Shown piece after piece: positions 1 to 6,080 of a stretch of 6,154 nt of DNA. The notes beneath the pieces were generated by a model. That model did not search any database. It was not told the origin of the DNA and was given only the letters and a program-made list of their open reading frames with translations. The DNA is from Collinsella sp. (GTDB taxonomy: Bacteria; Actinomycetota; Coriobacteriia; Coriobacteriales; Coriobacteriaceae): the NCBI GenBank assembly GCA_022713905.1, contig JAIHTM010000161.1:1-6154 (forward strand), given 5' to 3'. The position numbers and the translations under genes were made by a program. Every line of letters begins with the position of its first letter. Position 1 is the first letter of the stretch.

Positions 1-11
1 CGGCATCCGTC

Positions 12-30
12 GCGGGGCCCTTCCCATCCC
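12..30 (+). terminator. Possible right arm and tail of an upstream gene's terminator (cut by window edge)
   Basis: The stretch GCGGGGCC followed by CTTCCCATCCC matches 16 of 19 positions of the right arm and tail of the complete terminator after the adhesin gene (5711-5729). The left arm would lie upstream of base 1 and cannot be seen, so this is inferred only from resemblance. If right, a gene transcribed on the + strand ends just left of the window. Confidence 0.3.
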
Positions 31-90
31 CGGCGGATGTCCAAACCGACGCCCCCCGGACGGTGGTTCCATGGTGTGCGTGCACCGGAC

Positions 91-117
91 GCGCCCGATA
101 TCGCATGTTATCGGCGC
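91..117 (+). promoter_or_regulatory. Inverted repeat CCGATA-N8-TATCGG, possible operator/promoter of the adhesin gene
   Basis: The arms CCGATA (95-100) and TATCGG (109-114) are perfect inverted repeats around an 8-nt spacer. The pairing extends outward to 91-117 with one bulged C. This is the most A/T-rich spot in an otherwise very GC-rich leader. A weak -10-like hexamer, TGTTAT (106-111, 4 of 6 to consensus), overlaps the right arm, but no convincing -35 box is found at the usual spacing. A dyad overlapping a promoter would suit a dimeric repressor. It could also simply be an RNA stem. The role is inferred. Confidence 0.3.
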
Positions 118-162
118 CCGCCCGCGTGGAACATCCGGACGGGCCCGCCCCACGGCGGACCG

Positions 163-180
163 GGGGAACACGCGTTCCCC
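163..180 (+). promoter_or_regulatory. Leader hairpin 1 (GGGGAAC-ACGC-GTTCCCC)
   Basis: A perfect 7-bp stem with a 4-nt loop lies 68 bases before the adhesin start. No U-tract follows, so it does not look like a terminator. It stands just before a second, stronger hairpin and may contribute to mRNA stability or leader control. Confidence 0.4.
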
Positions 181-186
181 ACGTCC

Positions 187-210
187 CGCCCCGGCGGCAC
201 CGCCGGGGCG
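187..210 (+). promoter_or_regulatory. Leader hairpin 2, 10-bp all-GC stem upstream of the adhesin RBS
   Basis: CGCCCCGGCG (187-196) pairs perfectly with CGCCGGGGCG (201-210) around a 4-nt loop, giving a very stable stem that ends 22 bases before the Shine-Dalgarno sequence. No U-run follows. It leaves the ribosome binding site itself unpaired. It could protect the 5' end of a 5-kb transcript or take part in translational or attenuation control. The stem is seen in the sequence; the function is inferred. Confidence 0.45.
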
Positions 211-232
211 ACCCGCAAGACAGGAATCCCTG

Positions 233-240
233 AAAGGAGA
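233..240 (+). promoter_or_regulatory. Shine-Dalgarno sequence that fixes the TTG start of the adhesin gene
   Basis: AAAGGAGA ends 7 bases before the TTG at 248. It is a near-perfect complement to the 16S rRNA tail at good spacing. No ATG or GTG in the adhesin frame lies at a suitable distance, so it selects TTG as the start codon. Confidence 0.85.
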
Positions 241-247
241 GGGAACA

Positions 248-349
248 TTGGTTTCCGAAAAGAACGACAAGAAGCGCCGCGGGCTCAGGCCCCTGGTCGC
301 CGGCATCGTCGCCGCGGCGACGCTGCTCTCCCCGTGCGTGGCGTACGCC
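248..349 (+). other. Signal peptide of the adhesin
   Basis: Residues 1-34 have the three classical parts: a basic n-region (KNDKKRRGLR), a hydrophobic core (LVAGIVAAATLL) and a polar end with the small residues AYA before the likely signal peptidase I cut. The mature protein would begin GEGG, directly into the Gly/Ser linker. This supports Sec export. Confidence 0.8.
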
Positions 350-3300
350 GGCGAGGGCGGCGCGGGATCCGGGTCCGGCTCCGGCGGCGGCACCGGCATC
401 GGCACCGGCAAGGTCAGCTGGGTCTACAAGGACTCCTGGGGCGCGCCCACCCGCGAGAACGCCGTCGCCGCGATGGCCAGCATCGGCGTGAGGAACCTCG
501 GCGGCGCGCAGTCTAACCAGGCGATCGACCAGGCGCTGAACCAGGCGAACACGGAATGCGCGGACCGCTCCAAGGCCGACGGCCTGTCCAACGCCCAGTG
601 CCGCCTCGTCGGCCTCGGCTTCGTCCACACGCCCGGTAGCGCTGGCGACTACTACACCGGCGCCAACGGCACCTTCAACGCCGACGTGTGGAAGGCCGCC
701 TACAATTCGTCCGGCATCCCGAACAACACTTACACCTACCAGGGCGTCGGATACCGCACCTCCGACCATTTCAACGACGGTACGACGACCATTAATGCAA
801 TGGCGTCCCGTGAGATGAACAAGGCGCCGGTCGCGGTCATCGCGATCGTGCTCAACCAGGCCGAACCGCCCGTGAACTACGACCTGGGCGTGTCCACCAA
901 GGCGAACGGCACCACCACCAAGGCCGGCGACACGCGCAATGTGGCCGACACGATCACCGCCGGCCGCAACGGCAGCCCGATCAGCGAGAACCTGACCGGC
1001 ACCAGCACCCTGCGCTGGACAGGCGTCGACGGCACCACCCGCAAGGCCAGCAAGCAGTTCACCATAGGCAACCAGGCGAGCCAGGACGTGTCCTTCTCCT
1101 ACAAGGACATGGACGCCTCCTGGAAGAGCTGGCCGGCCGGCAGGTTCGCGTTCGACGTGAGCTTCGCCAAGCAGGGCAGGATGAAGAACGCCGTGGCCCT
1201 GAACGGCGACAAGGACGCGAACGAGCAGTGGTCCGCGCCGCAGCTCCCGCCGCCCTCCAAGACGCTGACCGACGCGGCCGGCGGACAGGTCACGGCCCCG
1301 AACGGCCAGATCGCGTCCGGCAGCCTCTACACCGCGCACGTCAAGGCGCACAGCTCCGCCTCCGAGCATTTCTGGCTGTACGACACCATCGACGTGAGCT
1401 CGCAGCAGGTCGTGATCGGCGGCACCGAAACGGACGACCCGTCCAAGATCACCGTGACCGACGAGGACGGCAAGACCGTCCAGGCCGAGATCTCGATCGA
1501 TGACGGCCAGACGGGCAAGCGCATCGTCAAGGCGCACGTCGTCAGGCCCGCGTCCGGCTGGTACACGCTCAACGTGCCCCAGGCGGCCAAGCCCACCGGC
1601 GTCGACTACGACATCCCCGACGATTCGAGGGCATGCTGGCAGGGCGACGGCAAGGACTGCCAGACCGGCAACAGCGAACAGGTCGGCAAGGTCACCCCGA
1701 AGCCCGACAAGGTGTGGGTGCTCGACCCCGACGGGGCGCTGAAGGCCGACGACCCTCAGCGCACCAACGACAAGGGCAGCGACAACCGCACGTTCGTGAC
1801 CGGCGACGCGATCGGCGCCGTCGTCAACGGACGCATCCCCGCCCACCTCCTGAACCCGTTCACCAGCTACAGCATCCAGGACGACTGGACCGCCAGCAGC
1901 CAGTGGATCGACTGGGACCATAAGGACCAGGTGCGCGTGTACGTGGACGGCGAGGACGAGACCGCGAACTTCGACATCGCCATCGACACCGCGAAGCACA
2001 CGACCACCGCGACCGCGAAGAGCGTCTTCCTCACCAGGACCGCGCTGGGCACCGCCGACCGCAAGGTCAAGCTGTACATCGGCGGCATCGTCAGGAAGGC
2101 CCCGAACGCCGACTGGGCGGCCGACCAGAGGAAACTGACCAACAAGGCGTCCGAGACGTGGAACAACGAGACCACCGGCACGAACGAACCGCCCGTCTGG
2201 GTGCGCAACCCCAAGCCCGACAAGGTGTGGAGCGTCGACGCCGCCAAGGCCGCGCAGTCGTCCGACCCCGCATGGACCAACAAGGCGTCCGACGACACGA
2301 AGACGTTCGTGCAGCGCGACACGTTCGCCGTGACCGTCAACGGCAAGCTCCCGGGGAACCTCGCCAGGAAGATGACCTCCTACGAGATCGGCGACGACTT
2401 CGCCAAGGCGGCCAAGTACATCGACCTGGACAAGGCCAGCGTCGAGGTCACCATCGACGGCAAGGACTCCACCGACCGGTTCGACATCCACAAGGAAGGC
2501 ACGAAGGTGTGGGCCAGCGCCAAGAAGTCCCTGCTCGACACGACCTACAACACCGCCGCCGACCGCGCCGTGCGCATGACCGTCGAGGGCGCGTACCTCA
2601 AGGGCGTGCTCAAGGCCGGCGAGAAGGTCACCATGACCAACGGCGGCTGGGAGAAGTGGAACGACCAGGAGATCCCGTCCAACGAGCCGCCCGTCAAGGA
2701 ATGGAGCCCGAACCCGGACAAGAGCTGGATCCGCCTCGAGAACGGCAAATGGGAGGCCGTCATCGACCCGTCCGAATCCAACAAGACCGGCGCGGACACC
2801 ATGAAGTTCCTCGACGGCGACCAGGTCGGCAGCGTCGTCAACGGCACCATCGCCAACGACCTCGCCAAGGTCAACGACATCACCCTGACCGACGATTACG
2901 CCAAGGCCGACTACCTGTTCGACCTGACCGGCGACAGGAGCCGGATCCGCGTGTACGAGGCCGACGCGGCCACCGACGCGAAGTCCAGCGTCGCGGACAT
3001 CATCAACACCGGCCGCGACGTGACCGACCGCTTCGACATCACCGTCAACGGCACCAGGGTCACCGCCAAGGCGCACGCCGACTACCTCGCGGAGCAGGTC
3101 GGCCTGAAGAACCCGAAGCAGATCACCCTGTTCCTGCCCGGCACCGTGGACTTCGCGGACGGCAAGGGCGCGGCCCAGGTCCGCAAGGACTTCAACAAGG
3201 CCGCGGGCGACGAGCTCACGTTCTGCGAGAACCCCGACGGCTCCAAGCTGGCCAACTCGGGCAGCGAGAAGGTCAACGACGAGACCCAGCCGACCAACGA

Positions 3301-5587
3301 GCCGTACATCTGCGGCTACGTGCCGCCGGTCAAGAAGAAGGTCATAGCCGAAGGCAGCCAGGGCGGCGCGAACCAGGACGCGAACGACAAGGTCGTGTAC
3401 CCGGGCCAAAGGGTCGAATACCGCCTGACCACGAAGCCGCAGCTGCCGGCCGACCTGGCCTACGACGTCGTGCACGTCCGTGACACCGACACGTACGACC
3501 AGTACCTGATCCCGGACAAGCAGACCCTCGAGATCACCGACCTCGCCACCGGCACCCCGCTCGTCACCGCCGACCCCCAGATGGGCGTCGAGGGCGACTA
3601 CACGGCCGTATGGGACGACGCGAGCCACGAGCTCACCATCGCCTACTCCGACAAGTACGTGCAGGAACACTGGACGAAGGGCTCGCACCCGCAGGTCCAG
3701 GTCCGCTTCGAGGGCACCGTGAGCGAGGACGCGCCCACGACCGTGAAGGTCGGCAACCAGTGGGCGCTGACCCTGAACGGCAGCGTCACCCCGTCCAACA
3801 TCGTGGAGAACAACCCGCCCAAGCACGACCCGAGCAAGAAGGACACCCAGTCCTCCGCGCAGGGCGACCCGACCGTCACCATCGACGGCAAGACCATGCT
3901 GCTCGGCGACACCGGCAACTACACGGTCACGCTCGACCTGAAGCAGAAGGACAACGCGTACCGCGTGTGGCGCGCCGGCATCACCGACGACTACGACGAG
4001 CAGTACGTGAGCATCCTCCCGTCCGACATCGAGGTGCTCGACCAGTCCGGCGAGGACGTGACCGGCAGGTTCAACGTCCAGGTCCGCGACGGCGTCGCCT
4101 ACGTGTACGCGAAGACCGTGGACACGTTCGTGCCGAAGACCGGCAGGACCATCCCGGGCGACCCGCAGCCCGAGGACCTCGCCGCCTACGCCTCCGCGAG
4201 CGGGCACGACCCGCTCAACGAGCCGGCCATCGACCAGACGCTGCTCGGCCAGGAATACCAGGTCGTCATGCCGTACAAGGTCGTCAAGGTCACGGACGGC
4301 TACACCGTCAGGAACAAGGCCGTCCAGGTCACCAACGACACGAAGGCCGAGACCAACGAGGTGTCCAACCCGCTCAAGCCGGTCAACCCGGCCAAGGACG
4401 TGACCGTCAAGGTCGGCGGCGATTCCGTCAACGGCAAGAGCGTGTACGAGGGCCGCACGTTCCTCTACAGGCTCGATTCCAGCGTGATCCCCGCCGACCG
4501 CGCCTACCCGCAGGTCGACCGGTGGTCCATCACCGACCAACTCGACGTCGAGCACGACCAGTACACCGGCCAGTGGGCCGTGTACGCGACCCGCGACCTG
4601 CACCGCGACGGCGAGATCATCGCCGCCAAGGGCGCGAAGCTCGCCGGCAGCGGCTTCGACGGCTCGAAGTTCGGCGGCGACCTGTTCACCGCGTCCGCGG
4701 ACGACCAGGGCGTCGTGACCGTCGAGGCCACCGAGGCCTACCGCAAGCTCGTCTCGGCCGACACCGCCCACGAGAACGGCTGGCGCGCGTACATCCAGTG
4801 CAAGCGCATCAAGACCGCCGACCGCGTCGAGAACCGGTTCACCGAGCACTTCAACGGCAAGGACCTCGAATCCAACGTCGTGTGGACCCGCACGCCCGAC
4901 ATGACCCCGAGCCTGCACCTGGAGAAGTACGACGCGGAGTCCGGCGAGAAGCTCGGCGACCGCGACGACGTCAAGCAGGCGCTCAAGATGGACGGCGACT
5001 CGTTGGAGATCGCGTTCAAGATCACCAACACCAGCAAGGTCGATCCGACGACCGGCGAGGGAGCGTGGTTCCAGGCCAAGGACCTGAAGCTCACCGACGG
5101 CACCATCGCCGGACTGGGCAAGGTCGAGGACATCAGGACCCCGGCCAACTGGGACACCCTGGTCCTCAAGCCCGGCGAATCCGTGACCGTGACCGGCACC
5201 CTCAAGGGCGTGACCGAGGGCGGCCACCACACCGACCGCGCCAAGGTCACCGGCACCCCGCTCGTCGAATGCCCCGTCACCGACCAGCTCGGCGACCAGT
5301 CCGGCAGGACCGAGGGCGACCAGGCCGTCGACGGCGACGCCGGCAAGGCGGAAGGCCTCAAGCAGGTCACCGTCTCCGGCCGCACCCTGTGCGAGGACAC
5401 CACGGTGGACTCCAACCCGGACGACTGGAACGGCTACCGTCCCAAGCCGCTCGCCATCACCGGCGCGGGCATCGTCCCGATCGTCCTGGCCGTGCTCGTC
5501 GCGGTCGGCGGCGGCGCGGGCCTGCTGATCGCGTCCCGCCGACGCGCGGCGAAGGCCCCGGCCGACACCGAGGGCTCGGAGGAGTGA
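248..5587 (+). CDS. Giant sortase-anchored isopeptide-domain surface adhesin (antigen I/II / SspB-like C-terminal domains)
   Basis: This 1779-aa secreted protein probably mediates attachment from the cell wall, likely between mating cells given the transfer genes downstream. Start: TTG at 248, chosen for the AAAGGAGA site and because a signal peptide follows at once (charged KKRRGLR, hydrophobic core, cut after VAYA, about residue 34). Order: Gly/Ser linker 35-54; unassigned N-terminal region 56-336; Ig-like, probably isopeptide-bonded domains starting near 337, 485, 656, 822, 1025, 1189 and 1380; DUF11-like domain about 1549-1720; LAITG (1735-1739), membrane helix, RRR tail. The domains near 1189 and 1380 carry the antigen I/II pattern 'DGKTMLLGDT...Y', 'ITDDYDEQY', 'TNEVSN'. 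Repeats at 485-1021 share PDKxW, VNG, DD, FDI and a terminal (T/S)NEP. The reading frame is intact. Ligand unknown; a general host adhesin is the alternative. Adhesin class is confident, conjugation role inferred. Confidence 0.9.
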   Translation: MVSEKNDKKRRGLRPLVAGIVAAATLLSPCVAYAGEGGAGSGSGSGGGTGIGTGKVSWVYKDSWGAPTRENAVAAMASIGVRNLGGAQSNQAIDQALNQANTECADRSKADGLSNAQCRLVGLGFVHTPGSAGDYYTGANGTFNADVWKAAYNSSGIPNNTYTYQGVGYRTSDHFNDGTTTINAMASREMNKAPVAVIAIVLNQAEPPVNYDLGVSTKANGTTTKAGDTRNVADTITAGRNGSPISENLTGTSTLRWTGVDGTTRKASKQFTIGNQASQDVSFSYKDMDASWKSWPAGRFAFDVSFAKQGRMKNAVALNGDKDANEQWSAPQLPPPSKTLTDAAGGQVTAPNGQIASGSLYTAHVKAHSSASEHFWLYDTIDVSSQQVVIGGTETDDPSKITVTDEDGKTVQAEISIDDGQTGKRIVKAHVVRPASGWYTLNVPQAAKPTGVDYDIPDDSRACWQGDGKDCQTGNSEQVGKVTPKPDKVWVLDPDGALKADDPQRTNDKGSDNRTFVTGDAIGAVVNGRIPAHLLNPFTSYSIQDDWTASSQWIDWDHKDQVRVYVDGEDETANFDIAIDTAKHTTTATAKSVFLTRTALGTADRKVKLYIGGIVRKAPNADWAADQRKLTNKASETWNNETTGTNEPPVWVRNPKPDKVWSVDAAKAAQSSDPAWTNKASDDTKTFVQRDTFAVTVNGKLPGNLARKMTSYEIGDDFAKAAKYIDLDKASVEVTIDGKDSTDRFDIHKEGTKVWASAKKSLLDTTYNTAADRAVRMTVEGAYLKGVLKAGEKVTMTNGGWEKWNDQEIPSNEPPVKEWSPNPDKSWIRLENGKWEAVIDPSESNKTGADTMKFLDGDQVGSVVNGTIANDLAKVNDITLTDDYAKADYLFDLTGDRSRIRVYEADAATDAKSSVADIINTGRDVTDRFDITVNGTRVTAKAHADYLAEQVGLKNPKQITLFLPGTVDFADGKGAAQVRKDFNKAAGDELTFCENPDGSKLANSGSEKVNDETQPTNEPYICGYVPPVKKKVIAEGSQGGANQDANDKVVYPGQRVEYRLTTKPQLPADLAYDVVHVRDTDTYDQYLIPDKQTLEITDLATGTPLVTADPQMGVEGDYTAVWDDASHELTIAYSDKYVQEHWTKGSHPQVQVRFEGTVSEDAPTTVKVGNQWALTLNGSVTPSNIVENNPPKHDPSKKDTQSSAQGDPTVTIDGKTMLLGDTGNYTVTLDLKQKDNAYRVWRAGITDDYDEQYVSILPSDIEVLDQSGEDVTGRFNVQVRDGVAYVYAKTVDTFVPKTGRTIPGDPQPEDLAAYASASGHDPLNEPAIDQTLLGQEYQVVMPYKVVKVTDGYTVRNKAVQVTNDTKAETNEVSNPLKPVNPAKDVTVKVGGDSVNGKSVYEGRTFLYRLDSSVIPADRAYPQVDRWSITDQLDVEHDQYTGQWAVYATRDLHRDGEIIAAKGAKLAGSGFDGSKFGGDLFTASADDQGVVTVEATEAYRKLVSADTAHENGWRAYIQCKRIKTADRVENRFTEHFNGKDLESNVVWTRTPDMTPSLHLEKYDAESGEKLGDRDDVKQALKMDGDSLEIAFKITNTSKVDPTTGEGAWFQAKDLKLTDGTIAGLGKVEDIRTPANWDTLVLKPGESVTVTGTLKGVTEGGHHTDRAKVTGTPLVECPVTDQLGDQSGRTEGDQAVDGDAGKAEGLKQVTVSGRTLCEDTTVDSNPDDWNGYRPKPLAITGAGIVPIVLAVLVAVGGGAGLLIASRRRAAKAPADTEGSEE
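413..1255 (+). other. N-terminal region of the adhesin (residues 56-336), family not recognised
   Basis: This is the most exposed part of the anchored protein and the best candidate for the binding head. It begins with an aromatic block, VSWVYKDSWG (56-65), then an Ala/Gln/Asn-rich helical stretch with two cysteines (C104, C118) that could form a disulfide. A DGTTT block (177-181) and a hydrophobic strand VAVIAIVL (196-203) follow. A second half from about 211 looks like an all-beta domain rich in Thr, Gly and Asn. It differs from the repeated stalk domains. I cannot assign a known fold from the sequence alone. Confidence 0.5.
1700..3310 (+). repeat. Three degenerate protein repeats in the adhesin stalk (residues 485-655, 656-821, 822-1021)
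   Basis: Each unit opens with (K/N)PDK(V/S)W, continues with a (V)VNGxI/L block, then an IxDD or LTDD strand, a 'D(E/S/V)T..FDI' block and a 'V.A.AK' type strand, and ends with TNEPP, SNEPP or TNEPY. Unit lengths are 171, 166 and about 200 residues; the third has an insertion before 'GRDVTDRFDI'. At DNA level the first two share an identical 18-mer (1700-1717 and 2213-2230), but elsewhere they have diverged, so the duplication is old. Conserved Lys in PDKxW (K488, K659, K825) and Asn in the closing motif (N646, N812, N1017) are plausible intramolecular isopeptide partners. The bonds themselves are inferred. Confidence 0.75.
3812..4891 (+). other. Two antigen I/II-type isopeptide domains (residues 1189-1379 and 1380-1548)
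   Basis: Both start with a Lys-containing strand after a proline-rich joint (PPKHDPSKKD; NPAKDVTV), then a 'DGK/NGKxxxxG(D/R)T..Y' strand pair and an acidic 'ITD(D/Q)..' motif (1245-1250 and 1428-1433). They end in 'TNEVSNPL' and 'LESNVVW'. This order is characteristic of the C-terminal domains of streptococcal antigen I/II and enterococcal aggregation-substance adhesins, where Lys-Asn isopeptide bonds stiffen the stalk. C1518 is the only unpaired-looking cysteine of the mature protein. Confidence 0.7.
5450..5584 (+). other. C-terminal sorting signal with LAITG motif
   Basis: LAITG (1735-1739) is followed by a roughly 21-residue hydrophobic segment (about 1742-1762) and a basic tail beginning RRRAAK. 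This is the classical layout of a sortase substrate, with Ala in place of the usual Pro. LAxTG signals are known for class E sortases of high-GC actinobacteria. The enzyme would cut between Thr and Gly and join the adhesin to the cell wall. No sortase gene is visible here, so a chromosomal or more distant one must serve. Confidence 0.85.
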
Positions 5588-5605
5588 TCCGACGAACCTG
5601 ACCCC

Positions 5606-5648
5606 GGGCCCGCGGCGGACCGTTCGCCATGATCCGCCGCACGGGCCC
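5606..5648 (+). terminator. Strong hairpin after the adhesin stop, no U-tract
   Basis: GGGCCCGCGGCGGA (5606-5619) pairs with TCCGCCGC...GGGCCC (5633-5648) to form 14 base pairs with a 2-nt bulge (5641-5642) and a 13-nt loop. It starts 18 bases after the stop codon. No T-run follows, so it is more likely a 3'-end stabilising structure or a helper to the canonical terminator 40 bases on than a full terminator itself. Confidence 0.45.
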
Positions 5649-5687
5649 ACGGGCGCGCCCGGATCCCTTCCCTTCCCGGACGCGTCC

Positions 5688-5722
5688 AAGGCCCCACCGG
5701 CGAACGGTCGGCGGGGCCTTTT
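5688..5722 (+). terminator. Rho-independent terminator of the adhesin gene
   Basis: AAGGCCCC (5688-5695) pairs with GGGGCCTT (5713-5720). The stem continues across one A-C mismatch through CCG/CGG, and TTTT (5719-5722) closes the right arm. The U-tract is short but normal for high-GC actinobacteria. It separates the adhesin transcript from the downstream transfer genes. Confidence 0.75.
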
Positions 5723-5761
5723 CCATACCATCGTCCGAGCCTCTTCGGGTTCGTCGGGAAC

Positions 5762-5820
5762 GTCCAAACCGGAGCCTTCTCGACGGCCATACCGTGGTCA
5801 TGTCATTCAAAACAAGTCGA
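5762..5820 (+). promoter_or_regulatory. Likely promoter region of the small membrane-protein operon
   Basis: Because a terminator precedes it, the operon starting at 5833 should have its own promoter here. The block GTCCAAACCG (5762-5771) recurs exactly upstream of the adhesin (39-48). Beyond it the two sequences again share GCC and GACGG at matching offsets. The segment 5800-5830 is relatively A/T-rich. I find no pair of hexamers close enough to the -35/-10 consensus to name, so exact boxes are not given. Confidence 0.3.
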
Positions 5821-5832
5821 AAGGAAAACATC

Positions 5833-6066
5833 ATGTACGGAATCACCATCGCGGCAGACAGCGGCAGCGTCGTCACCAGCGCGTTGCAGCTCTTCAGCCA
5901 GTTCGCCATCATCGGCGGAGGCCTGTGGGCCGTGTGGGGCGTGGTCACCCTGGCGGGCGGCCTGAAGGACCAGAACGGCCCCGCCACCCAGTCGGGCGTC
6001 TGGCAGGTCGTCGGCGGCGGCCTGATCATCGCGGCCGCGGCCCTGTTCTCCAACATCGCCCTGTAG
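5833..6066 (+). CDS. Small two-helix membrane protein, Maff2/VirB2-like component of a conjugative type IV secretion system
   Basis: The 77-aa product has two hydrophobic segments: about residues 22-43 (FAIIGGGLWAVWGVVTLAGG core) and 57-77 (VWQVVGGGLIIAAAALF core). A short polar loop, KDQNGPATQSG, joins them. This pattern (Gly-rich helix, 'G.WGV..L..G', a loop with N-G/P-A-x-Q-S-G, then a 'GGG' helix) resembles the Maff2 family. Those proteins are encoded in the transfer region of Gram-positive conjugative elements and are comparable in size and topology to VirB2/TrbC pilins. The start ATG has AAGGA 7 bases upstream; an upstream in-frame ATG at 5629 lies inside the terminator region and has no RBS. 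It sits 14 bases before the next gene, so the two are probably co-transcribed. Membrane nature is firm; the family call rests on recalled pattern and context. Confidence 0.7.
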   Translation: MYGITIAADSGSVVTSALQLFSQFAIIGGGLWAVWGVVTLAGGLKDQNGPATQSGVWQVVGGGLIIAAAALFSNIAL

Positions 6067-6080
6067 ACGGGAGGCCACGC

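Noticed and set aside
56..141. Three copies of CCGGACG (56-62, 85-91, 135-141) as an iteron-like set
   Set aside because: Spacing is uneven (29 and 50 bases), flanks do not match, and a 7-mer of this composition is expected often by chance here.
71..247. In-frame extension of the adhesin to ATG at 71
   Set aside because: The added 59 residues are Arg/Pro-rich leader translation, there is no Shine-Dalgarno site before 71, and the extension would place the signal peptide inside the protein.
361..409. Gly/Ser-coding repeats near the N-terminus as a slippage (phase-variation) tract
   Set aside because: The codons vary and no long homopolymer or uniform short repeat exists, so slipped-strand switching is not supported.
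37..516. A 159-aa frame on the + strand from ATG 37
   Set aside because: It overlaps the adhesin in another frame, is Arg/Gly-rich as expected of out-of-frame GC-rich DNA, and lacks an RBS.
2158..3483. Long 441-aa + strand frame inside the adhesin
   Set aside because: Composition is extreme (Arg, Gly, Gln, His), typical of a shifted frame of high-GC coding DNA; no RBS or domain sense.
4738..5415. 225-aa frame on the minus strand
   Set aside because: Ser/Val/Pro-rich antisense translation of the adhesin repeats, with no RBS and no recognisable domain.
3610..5601. Long 663-aa + strand frame overlapping the adhesin's 3' half
   Set aside because: Same Arg/Gly-rich shadow pattern; the adhesin frame has the recognisable domains and anchor.
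5629..5832. N-terminal extension of the small membrane protein to ATG 5629
   Set aside because: It lies inside the two hairpins, has no RBS, and translates to Arg/Pro-rich sequence; ATG 5833 has a good RBS.
5457..6056. 199-aa minus-strand frame across the terminator and small membrane gene
   Set aside because: It runs through a terminator and antisense to a well-supported gene; Arg/Pro-rich with no start signals.
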